DNA of 11,930 nucleotides from Euperipatoides rowelli (lineage: Eukaryota > Onychophora > Udeonychophora > Euonychophora > Peripatopsidae): NCBI GenBank assembly GCA_003024985.2, contig PXIH01S0006367.1; one strand, written 5' to 3'. The position numbers and the translations under genes were made by a program. A model generated the notes under the pieces. The model searched no databases. It was not told where the DNA came from and saw nothing but the letters and a program-made list of their open reading frames with translations. Below are positions 1-8,408 of the stretch, one piece after another; the first letter of the stretch is position 1, and the number at the start of each line of letters is the position of its first letter.

Positions 1-188
1 CGGGTAATGGCCGAGTACCCGATGCATCACTAGTAGGCCTATTTAGAAGAAAAATGAAGCCTGTTTCTTTGTTTCAGGCAATACAATAGTGACATTCCTA
101 GTTCTACTTAGGCTACTTGAAGCATGTCACAAAAATGAAACGCACTAGTTAGAAAAGTATGTATTATTTGCTAAATTTACTTATCAAA

Positions 189-939
189 ATGACATATGTT
201 CTGAAAATTATATCCAAAGTTCGAGAATCAGATGGCTCACTTCTCCTAGCTTAAGACAAAGCAAAGATTTTGCATAAGCTGAAAATCCTGATATCAGAGA
301 CAGAAAACAAAACCATTAGTGAGGATATGTAAAGTAGTGAGAAATTAGAGGAAGTGGATGAACCAACTCTTAAAGTACTCATTATTGATGAAATAGGTAT
401 TGTGCACACAATTCAAAAAACATTTAACATGGCAACTTGCGAATACTTTTCAAAAGCTTTTCTCCATAAATTAATAAACATCTCGGAACACTATGATGAA
501 GTGCGATTAGTTTTTGATCAATATATTGAAAATTCTCTGAAAGAAAATATGGGAAAAAAAGATGAGAGGATAGCAAAGTACTTCCACATACAAGACACCA
601 TAATGATTGGAAACATATCACAACAATTTTACTAGAACACACAAAGAGCAAAACAGCTGATATTTTTATCTAGCGAAAAAGGTATTGCAAGAAAGTGTTC
701 AAGAAAAACTTCAGTCCAAGTAACTTATGGTGTCATTTGACACAGTTACAAATGGGAATACCTTCATCTCAAGTGCTCTCCTATAACACAGTCATGAAGC
801 AGATACTTTGACGATGCTCCATAAAAGCACTGTTGACTGTAATGCTGAGGTTGTTCTATCTCTTGACACTGATGTGCTAATACTTTTGATCCAATTGAAA
901 AAATCCTTGCCGTCAAACATTTCTCTTCTGACAGCCTGA
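189..939 (+). pseudogene. Decayed fragment of a transposon-associated, putative FEN1/XPG-like nuclease gene (copy 1)
   Basis: This is the middle portion of a protein family that I recognise as a recurrent uncharacterised repeat gene in invertebrate and fish genomes. Three frames must be joined. The frame from 189 to about 628 reads through DGSLL (231), LIIDE (about 372) and VFDQYIENSLKEN (about 510-548). The frame at 629-670 gives LLEHTKSKTADIF. The frame at 682-939 contains HEADT (793-807) and DTDVLILL (865-888). Stops lie at 252, 330, 633, 671, 721, 784 and 937, so it cannot encode a protein. The order (first Asp, VFD followed by basic residues, E-A-D-T, DTDVL) mirrors the FEN1/XPG acidic sites; that fold assignment is inference. 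Homology fades near 903, and the fragment abuts the 929-1156 repeat, where it is truncated. The upstream limit is uncertain. Its residues differ strongly from the copy at 10910-7692, so it comes from a separate lineage. Confidence 0.7.
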
Positions 940-1156
940 TAAAAATATACATTGGGAGGTCAAGTTGGGCAGACTGGCTCCCACCTTAGAGGTGAATTAT
1001 ATACAGATGAGAAATAAAGATTTTAGCAGAAGTGGTGGAAGCTACTACGACCAAAACAAGACAGTTTACAATAGTCAATAGTGTAATTACAATGCTTATT
1101 TAAATTAGTGGTATGAATAAATTAGCATGATTTATTTGCACATGCAAGGAAGTTGA
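929..1156 (+). repeat. Dispersed direct repeat, copy R1
   Basis: About 228 bp recur in the same orientation at 2785-3013. Shared landmarks include GACTGGCTCCCACCTTA, AGACAGTTTACAA, GTGTAATTACAATGCTTATT and AGGAAGTTGA. Identity is roughly 80% by eye, with small indels. The start overlaps the end of the pseudogene frame, so R1 probably truncated that gene on insertion. There is no coding potential. It could be an uncatalogued SINE/MITE-like family or half of a segmental duplication. I see no clear target-site duplication. Confidence 0.75.
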
Positions 1157-1413
1157 ATATTTCATGAAGTCAGCAGTTAATATTTAATTGATAGGAACAT
1201 ATCAAATCTTATTTTATCCCAAATGTTAATGTTCTTTATATTTGATCGGATTACACGATCACGGCTTTCACTAATTGAGTAAATTGAGAAGTCGCGATCA
1301 AACGTAAAGACTACATTATAAACTAAAATCAGTTATTCCTTGAATGCACAAATCAAACTAGAAAAAAAAAAAAAAGAATTAAAAAAAAAACTACCGGGTA
1401 TTTATAGAATTTA
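1157..1413. other. Non-coding spacer with an 8 bp inverted repeat
   Basis: Anonymous AT-rich DNA between R1 and the possible retrotransposon tail. TTTGATCG (about 1241) and CGATCAAA (about 1294) form a perfect 8 bp inverted repeat around a ~46 nt spacer that is less AT-rich than its surroundings and contains a further CGATCA. Poly(A) runs occupy about 1361-1390. No gene is visible. Confidence 0.4.
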
Positions 1414-1580
1414 TTATATCCCCCCCTCCCCTGAAATAAATTTGTCCTCAAATTTACAAACATTACCATCTTTCTCTTCAATATTTGTATGTACAGGAGA
1501 AAAAAATAATAAAAAATATTACATAGATTTATAACTAGGGTTTTTATGTCCCAGAGGAATGGAAACAATTTTGACATAGT
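1414..1580 (-). pseudogene. Possible 3' end of a Ty3/gypsy-type pol with polypurine tract
   Basis: On the minus strand a frame runs from about 1580 to a TAA at 1416-1414 with one internal stop, ending CKFEDKFISGEGGI. An acidic FEDKF-type tail that runs straight into AGGGGAGGGGGGG (1432-1420) looks like the end of many Ty3/gypsy polyproteins: the last codons overlap the polypurine tract that primes plus-strand DNA synthesis next to the 3' LTR. What I see is the tract and the tail. The family name is an inference from this pattern, because no integrase or reverse transcriptase motif is present and no LTR start (TG) follows cleanly. It could be chance purine-rich sequence. Confidence 0.33.
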
Positions 1581-1616
1581 TTTTAATTAAGACATATAAG
1601 GTGTTTAAGACTTAAT

Positions 1617-2057
1617 ATATCAAGAAAAAAATGTTAGGACAAAACTTACAACCAGCAAGTGCCAGTGGAGCATCCAAAATATTAGGACACCGCCTAACAA
1701 GAAAAAAACTTTAAGCACAATATTAAAAACCAGTGACTACTGGAGGAGCACCAATTTATTTAGGACATAGCCTAATAAGGAAAAATTTGGATCAAAATAT
1801 TTACAACCACCAGCGAATGTTTGAGTGACCAAATGTTTAGGACATAACAGGAAAATATTTTAAGCACAAGACTTACAACCAACAACTGCTGGAAAATTAA
1901 CTGTTTAATTTTCACAAAGAAAAAAAAAGTTTATAATAATATATCACAATCTTACAATCAGCTTTGCCAGAGCAGTGGCAAAGTTTTTGTAGGGAAGAAA
2001 AAAAATTATGTTGCATCATAATCTTACAACTAGCTTACACTTGAGGAGTGGAAAAAT
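1617..2057. repeat. Degenerate ~75 bp tandem repeat array, about six units
   Basis: Six imperfect units start near 1617, 1681, 1759, 1837, 1905 and 1984. Each unit is built from an A-rich stretch (AAGAAAAAAA), a CTTACAACCAGC-like block, and a GTGGAG/GCTGG-like block. Units 1-4 also share TTAGGACA, with CCTAA-like sequence after it in units 2 and 3. Unit length varies from about 64 to 80 bp, so the array is old. No protein frame persists through it. It may be a minisatellite or the internal repeat region of a decayed element framed by R1 and R2. Confidence 0.65.
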
Positions 2058-2784
2058 TTCACATTGATCACTAAGTTAAAAAATAAAATATCAATATGAA
2101 ATAATTAAATAGTTAATTCAAATCCATTAATACATGTTGCTAAATAAAATCTATTTAAAAAGTTAAAAAGTTTAATTATCTGCTGATTTTTTTAATACTA
2201 ATCTTCTTCGTTGCTATCATAATATTTACTAAACAGTAAATGCCGCCTAGTGTTGACATAGTAGGCTATAATCTTGTTCAACCAGTTTGATTTTGGAAAG
2301 GCATTAGATAACAAGAGGTGCAGAAAAAAAAGTAAAAAAAAAAAAGAAATGTAAGGAAAACTGTCCTTTAACACTAAAGTCCAATTAATGGTTAAATTAA
2401 TGGTTCAACCAAAGCTAAAGTGGATGGAGTCCAGCTCACAAGATGAATCCAACTATTTGGAAATCGTCAGTGAATCTTGATAAGACTTGAGTAATGAGTA
2501 TCTCATCAGGTGCCATCTTGCTCCTAAGAAGCAAGAATGTTAAAAAAAAAGAAGAGAACAAATTCTAATGGTATGAATAATTGTATTTTAAACAGATTAT
2601 TGTTCATAGGATTTGCATCTAAAAGTCTATGATTTTTAGAGTATGGTGGATAGTTCTGACATTGGTTCTCTAAGCCCATTATAGGTTACTTTAAACCCTC
2701 TGGTATGGTACATCTGATTAAGGCACCACTTATAAGGAAATTAAATAAATTGATGGACCAAGTTGATGAATAATATAACCGTAA
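2058..2784. other. Anonymous non-coding DNA between the array and repeat R2
   Basis: No gene, RNA gene or known element is recognisable. There are A-runs near 2325-2345, the short local duplication TTAATGGTTAAATTAATGGTT around 2385-2404, and a TAGGCTA word at 2262. The composition is slightly more mixed than the DNA downstream of 3450. Confidence 0.5.
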
Positions 2785-3013
2785 TGACAAGCTGACAAAA
2801 ATATAACTTAAGGGGGAGGAAAGGCAAGTTGGGTGGACTGGCTCCCACCTTAAAGGTGAACTATATACAGATAAGAAATAACAATTTTAGCAAAATTCGT
2901 GAAAGCCACTCCGACCAAAACCAGACAGTTTACAAAACAGTCAGTGTAATTACAATGCTTATTTAAATTAGATACGAGTAAATTAGAATGTTTTGCACAT
3001 GTAAGGAAGTTGA
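2785..3013 (+). repeat. Dispersed direct repeat, copy R2
   Basis: Second copy of the 929-1156 repeat, about 1.86 kb downstream and in the same orientation. Similarity begins at TGACAAGCTGACAAAAATATA and ends at GGAAGTTGA. Sequences on both outer sides diverge abruptly, so the unit has real boundaries. No open frame is shared between the two copies, which argues for a non-coding repeat. Confidence 0.75.
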
Positions 3014-3447
3014 TTGCTTTAGGCTGGCGTCTTACAGTATGTTGCGCTGGCATAGCAGTGCCACAATTTTTATAAAGCTCTTAGTTTTTAATGGATGCGC
3101 CAAATAGAAATTTGCATTGGTTTGGCCGTCATTTGCAGCAGACTTGCAGTGAAAATATATAGAGCTTGCTTAAAAAATTGTGTGTTGACTTGTGCTGGAA
3201 TCTACTGAATTTTTTATAAAGCACATGTTTACAATGGGATGTGCCATATACACCGCTAGTTTCACGACGTTAGGATCTTTCTATATCCGGTCTGACATGT
3301 TTCTTTTTTTTTTAACTAGCCTACCTGTAACCAAAAATGCATTTTTAGTCCGGCACCACACAGGCGTAGCATTGCGAAATTCCATCGTGCAAAATAAATC
3401 AGTATTTATAAAATAGATGTCACACAGAGAAGCGATACAGCGCGNGT
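3014..3447. other. Non-coding region with a faint ~75 bp internal duplication
   Basis: This is the least AT-rich stretch of the left half. A block at about 3044-3110 (GCGCTGG, TTTTTATAAAGC, AATGGATGCGCCA) resembles one at about 3192-3255 (GTGCTGG, TTTTTATAAAGC, AATGGGATGTGCCA), offset by about 148 bp. The similarity is imperfect and does not extend clearly into the second half of the unit. A base is unresolved at 3445. I recognise no protein in the short open frames. Confidence 0.35.
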
Positions 3448-3523
3448 TTTTAAATTCCCCAAAGTAAAAAAAAATTGTTAGCTGCTTCTATTGCAGTTAG
3501 AGAATGATAACGGTTACAAACTC

Positions 3524-3551
3524 GCTGGACTATGGTTTGTTGTTGTCCAGC
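3524..3551. repeat. Small perfect inverted repeat (7 bp arms)
   Basis: GCTGGAC (3524-3530) and GTCCAGC (3545-3551) pair perfectly across a 14 nt loop. No U-run follows and no function is apparent. It may be chance. Confidence 0.35.
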
Positions 3552-3947
3552 ATATTTGTATTTAAAATATCCCAGTCTTTGACATGAACATTTTAAATAC
3601 CGTTGTTTTATTATAAGTCCAGCTTGGCTGTGTGCTCTAATAATTAAAGTTATGCAGTTATGGATTTATTATTTTTTTTTAAAAAAACAAAACTTTTATT
3701 ACATAGGCTATTATAATTAGCTACAGAGAAATCACATGAAATCACAAAAATAGAGTAATATCTCGATGTGTATATAGCCTGAGTTACATGTACCTTATAA
3801 AAATTCTAACACCTGTTGACAGATTACATTCTTTTTACGCTTCCATGTTTCAGAAAGACACTATTTCTTTGTTCATTACAATCAAGTCAAATTAATTGTC
3901 CCTCAGTAATTTACCCTTGAATGATGTACTCTAATATAAACAAAATA

Positions 3948-4009
3948 TCACTAAATTATGCTATTACTCCTTGTAATGTCACTAAATTATGCTATTACTC
4001 CTTGTAATG
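3948..4009. repeat. Perfect 31 bp tandem duplication
   Basis: Two identical 31 bp units, 3948-3978 and 3979-4009, begin TCACTAAATT and end TTGTAATG, without mismatch. Perfect identity in otherwise decayed DNA implies a recent slippage or repair duplication, or an assembly artefact. Confidence 0.9.
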
Positions 4010-5067
4010 TTAGATGTCCTACTTATTTTATTTTCGAAAAAAGAAACAGCAATTAAAACTAGTCTTGTTTTATTTATGTGCATAATTAGGCTATTGTTTT
4101 TTTTTTTTTTTTGTAAATTTATTTATTTTTGCTAAATAATAAAGAAAAAATTGTTTGGTAAATACGTTAGTTTTACAGTTACAATAAGTCACAGATTTTG
4201 CCTTTATTAATCATTAAAGACATGCAGAATAAAAAAAGCCAGATGAGTGGATTTACTCCGCATGTTTTAAAAAAGTAGACCATGCATACTACGAAGAGAA
4301 AATATCAAAATTATGTAATATTTTAACTTCCTAATAAATTGTAAATTGTTAGAATTATGCAGTAGGTCTAACTTTTTAAAAAAAATACAAACACATACTG
4401 TATATTATGAAAATCGTTATCAAGATAGATATTTAAGTGGAAAAAAAATAGAAAGTAGGCTATGGTTTTAAATTAGCAAGAAGACTATAGGCTCCTAGAG
4501 ACCTATCATGTTGAGCTGAGGTTTTTTTTTTTTTTTTTCTATAAAACCTGATCTTTACAATAATCGTTATTTAGGTCACTTGATAATAGAAATAAAAAAA
4601 CAAGCAAAAATAATCATTATTATAATTTATTACGTTTACTACCTTTTTGCAAATATTATCAGGTATGAACACTGTATTTGCATGTAGTTCGTGATCCAAG
4701 TTATTCAGCTTGTCTTCTTCTTCCAATATAGCGGAGCCAATATCAGATGATGGCCAATTCATCTAAAGGCTCAGAATCATAGTCTATGGACTACTTGTTT
4801 AAATGCTTTTACAGAATCATTATCAAATTCAATCCTCGTGCTATTATGGTTCAATTTATTTTTTTAAAAAAAATCAAAACAAACTATTGGGATATAGTCT
4901 ATTGTTTTGAGACTATTTCCTCGTAAAAATAATCTCAGACCCCGTAAAATGTTGAAGTCTTTATTTTGTAATCTCAGAAGGAGGATAGAAAAATTATTAA
5001 TTTTATCTTTAAATAACTTTTTTTTAATGCATTTAAAAAAAAAAATTTCAGTGGAATTTTTTTTTAG

Positions 5068-5086
5068 TAGGCTAGGACTTAGCCTA
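5068..5086. repeat. Palindrome of the TAGGCTA word
   Basis: TAGGCTA (5068-5074) and TAGCCTA (5080-5086) form a perfect 7 bp inverted repeat around GGACT. The arm is the same word found over-represented across the window. Confidence 0.5.
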
Positions 5087-6422
5087 ATTATCTTTGAAAA
5101 TTAATACAAAGAAATTTTTAAAATCTGTTACATTTGACCTTTAACTATCAGTCTATCAGTTGACATTGCTCTAATTTGAACTGTTTTGCTTAAGTAATTT
5201 ATTATTTTTTTAATACAATTTTAATCTTAGTTTTTTTTTTTTTTTATTGTTCATAAAAATTAAAATAATTTTGAAATAGACTATTTCTGCAAATTTGTAT
5301 ACTTCCATTTAAGAAAAATGGTTAGGAAAAGAAAATCAGTTCTGAAAAAAAAAAATCCCAGATTTAAAATATTTAACGAATTAAATTAACTTATTTGCTT
5401 CATAATTGAATGATTTGCACATTTTTCTAAATTCTACTATTAGTATTAATGAGCAATTTTTAATTGCTTATAAATTGAAAATATGTTGATTATTTATACA
5501 CAAATAAATTTTAAAAAGATAAACCGCATATAATTGTGTTTTAATGATTTATTATTCAGTAGGAGTGTAGAAATGGAAGCCGACAATTCCAGACATATTT
5601 CAGTAATTTGACCCTCGTGATTACTATCAATATTTTTTTTGTGTGTGTGTGGCAAGGCATGGTTTTAACCAGTCTTTAAATCAATATATTCAACCCAATC
5701 TTCATTTAACTGTAGATAGAAATTGACTTTTAATAGATTTTTGTTTTACTGCCATTTTTTTTAATACATAATTATTGTAAATAAGATGTTTTTAAATAAA
5801 CATTTTCAAAATGTCAAAAGTACTAGGAAATTGTTTTCAATTAATTTTCAATTATTTTCAAGTAATTAAATCACTTCAAAAATGAGAAAAAACCATTAAT
5901 TTCAAAAACAGCTAACAGAGTTATTGATAATTTCATGAATGGCTGTCATCAGCATCTGATTTAAATAACCCAGAAATGAGTTGTTTTTCATGTGTAGACC
6001 CTAATTAAATTAAAACTAATTATTATCTTCTCAATATTTGCTTTTGTCTTCATAGGTATACACACACAAAAAAAAGAAAAATAAAGATACATGCACGTGA
6101 TATAAAACGACACCAATAGAGAAAACATGAAAACCAATTATTGTAGTCACATGATTTAAAGAATAAATTTTTCAAAAAATTAGCTTCACCAGTAGCATCA
6201 GGAATTAAATATTGATTAAAGATAACAAAGCAAAAGAAAAGCTTTGAAGCTTATAAACTAGAAATGCATGCATATTTAAAATGTTCAAATGAAATTAAGA
6301 AAAAAATAAAATGCTGTATATAAACTTCTGTTTGGGTAGGCCTAAATAATCTGACAAAAAAAGAATATTTAAAAAAAATTAAATTCCTTCAAGTATCTAA
6401 TTATAATTCTGTGAATATGAGA

Positions 6423-6455
6423 TCCCGTTCATCAAAATAATAAAGGTGAATGGGA
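6423..6455. repeat. Stem-loop with 11 bp stem
   Basis: TCCCGTTCATC (6423-6433) can pair with GGTGAATGGGA (6445-6455). Nine pairs are canonical and two are G-U, with an A-rich 11 nt loop. It stands out as a GC-richer patch in AT-rich DNA. No associated gene is visible. Confidence 0.4.
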
Positions 6456-7161
6456 ACGCACAATAAATTTTCAGAGTTTTCTCAAGAATTTGTGAGGTGA
6501 TTGTGAATTACAGACATATGGGGTATGGATTTGGTTCCTAAAGATCAGTGGGTGAAGGGCGTTTAGAAAATAACTGTTGCTGATCTCATTAAATTGAAAC
6601 GGGTAACATAAATTATCTAATTTAAGTGTTTATTGAAATAATTTATTTCATTTCATTACCCTATTTGCTTTTTCCATTTAGCTTGATTTATTAGCAAGTA
6701 GGCAGAAAAAATATTTATTTGGATAACCAAACATTGGATAATATTGATGTTCTACTAAATTTGTATTTTTATATACAAAAATTTCTAACTTACAACAATG
6801 AAATAAAAATTCAAAAATGTGATAGCCAAGTACAAATAAAGTTAAAATTCGTTTTGTTCCCTTATTTTTATCAATCCCAAGTTATTTTAATTTATTATAA
6901 AATTGTTTGATGTTTTTGGAAGTTGCAAAAGGCCAAAAATTTGCATAATAACCATTTAAATTTTGTGCTCCAGGATCAAATACATCTTGCTACCAATGAA
7001 TACATGTTTTGAGCAAGAGCTGGTGAAAGATCATCAAGAAAAGGGAGATAGAAACAAACCACTTGTTAAAATACCTAACATTTTAGTTGCCACTCTTTAT
7101 CTCTGTATAATAAAACTGTACCCACAATCCCCAATAATGAGTTGAATAATAAAGGCATTTT

Positions 7162-7426
7162 TACAGGCCCTGTAATAAAGACCGTAGAAATTTCTTGCTT
7201 GACAAAATCTGTGACTGTACCCTATTATGGGATGTCAAAGTGGATAAAAAAAATTTTGGGTAGACATCTGAAATATGGTTAGGTATTTTTTTATATCACC
7301 ATATTGGATTTTACCATTAAAAAATGTGCATGTTGTTAGCTTTTTTTTAATTATCTACCTATTGTTTAAATTTAAGTTAAATTTGATTTCACCATTAGAT
7401 TCCTCATAAAATTTCCTTTAAAACTA
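7162..7426 (+). repeat. Left terminal inverted repeat
   Basis: Matches the reverse complement of 11088-11350 from TACAG to TTTCCTTTAAAA. A 40 bp core at 7349-7388 is identical to the complement of 11124-11163. The outermost 13 bases, TACAGGCCCTGTA, are themselves nearly palindromic. An AATAAAG sits just inside the tip. Confidence 0.88.
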
Positions 7427-7691
7427 ATGTACTTAATTTAATTTTGGTAGTTTACAATGAGAGGCGAGTAATTGAAATTTTTTCACATTTATTAAAACTT
7501 GGATAATCCACTGAAATTGAAAATGTGCTAATTAATTTCAATATTTACAAATAAATGTTTGACTCCTAATATCTATTCTAAGTAGACAATTTTCATACAA
7601 ACAGAGATCTATTTCATTGTAAATTTAGATTATCGTAATATACCACAGTGCTTTCACGCCAAACAGTATGGAGACAGTAAAATTATTACAT
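7427..7691 (-). other. Element interior downstream of the pseudogene (3' flank)
   Basis: Non-coding, AT-rich DNA between the stop of the minus-strand pseudogene and the left terminal repeat. Minus-strand AATAAA motifs occur at 7493-7488 and overlap the stop codon at about 7696-7691. Either could have served as a polyadenylation signal, though such motifs are expected by chance at this composition. Confidence 0.35.
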
Positions 7692-7796
7692 TTATTTCTT
7701 CCTATTTTGACACATATTTTGACATTTGCAAAATGACACACAGTGCAAGTTTTGTCTGCAACATCTACATAGACCACCATCACATTTTTAGCATCC
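7692..7796 (-). other. C-terminal Cys-rich knuckle of the pseudogene
   Basis: The minus-strand frame ending at TAA 7694-7692 reads GC, stop, KCDGGLCRCCRQNLHC, then VSFCKCQNMCQN. This is about nine cysteines in 35 codons, spaced in pairs and followed by the end of the frame. The arrangement fits a small zinc-binding knuckle, as is usual at the C-terminus of this family, and suggests nucleic-acid or protein binding. The frame is broken once, at 7790-7788. The longer open frame on the same strand at 7813-7625 is out of register and is not the gene. Confidence 0.68.
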
Positions 7797-8152
7797 AAGT
7801 GTTGTAAGGACATCCTATGGTAAGTCCTTTATTCTGTTGCCATCATCACTCATTACCCAGCCATAATCTGTTGATAGCAATGAGATTGTTGACTTTAAAA
7901 GGAATCTTGAAGTGGGCACTATAAAAACTGATCTTTGAAGATGCCCATGAAGTGCAAAGTAGTTAAAAAGTTGGGTGTGTTTCCATGTTTCATCATTTTG
8001 TATCTCAGCTTATCAAATGTTGAGCACTTTGATGCCAGTTTTATAATCTGTATTATATATTTTTCAGCTTGTTCAAATAGGATAGTAAATTTCCCAAAAT
8101 TTGTCAAGTACTTTTCTGGATGTGCTTTTAAACATGCTAGTTTTGTTCCAAT

Positions 8153-8408
8153 TTTACTGGTGATGTCAAAGCCTGGGAAAAAATGGGCAGCAAGAATCAC
8201 TTTGCACTGTTCAGGACCAATTTCCTCTGACAATGTGTGTACAGGAGCTATATCAGCTGCAGACTTTTGTAGACACAACACAGACCATTTTCATGAAAAA
8301 ATTGAAAGTAATGAAGTAACAACACCAGAACATATGTATCATTGGACACAACTGATCATTTCATCCCACTTTTAATGGAGTGAAAGATGAGTGGTATAAT
8401 GCACAGAT
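8153..8408 (-). other. Remnant of the putative nuclease acidic centre
   Basis: Three family sites fall here in order: a degraded HEEADT-like segment (HYTTHLSLH), SNDTYVLVLLLHY for the family SNDTDVLVL, and GFDITS for G-C-D-T-TS. In FEN1/XPG enzymes the equivalent places are EAEAQ, DSDV and GCDY, which supply the metal-binding acids. Here the second Asp of DTD has become Tyr and the E-A-D-T acids are lost, so the centre would be dead even without the frameshifts. The correspondence to FEN1 is my inference from motif order. Confidence 0.5.

Larger units (their letters stand above)
3448..7161. other. Long AT-rich intergenic stretch without recognisable genes
   Basis: Frames are short, low in complexity and match nothing I know. 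Contents include homopolymer T/A runs (about 4096-4113, 4520-4538, 5230-5246), a (GT)n stretch at about 5640-5651, and a CA-rich stretch at about 6058-6066. Smaller features are listed separately. There is no tRNA-like or rRNA-like segment. Confidence 0.6.

Noticed and set aside
1-21. Hairpin CGGGTA...TACCCG at the window edge
   Set aside because: A six-base stem at the very end of the sequence cannot be judged without the upstream context.
1617-2057. CRISPR-like array
   Set aside because: Units are degenerate throughout, without constant repeats and unique spacers, and the sequence is eukaryotic in character.
929-3013. R1 and R2 as classical LTRs
   Set aside because: They lack clear TG...CA ends and a target duplication, and the only polypurine tract is not adjacent to either copy.
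5630-6083. Inverted T-run plus GT repeat at 5632-5651 and CA repeat plus A-run at about 6058-6083, suggesting a MITE
   Set aside because: Only simple sequence matches. The interiors do not pair and there is no target-site duplication, so two independent low-complexity tracts explain it.
7625-7813. Minus-strand open frame of 62 codons as the gene's C-terminus
   Set aside because: It overlaps the true tail out of register; the frame ending at 7692 has the ordered cysteine pairs expected of the family.
7935-8375. 146-codon open frame on the plus strand, the longest in the window
   Set aside because: It is the antisense shadow of the minus-strand pseudogene, whose family motifs (DTYVLVLLL, GFDITS) lie in the same bases. 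Its own translation resembles nothing I know.
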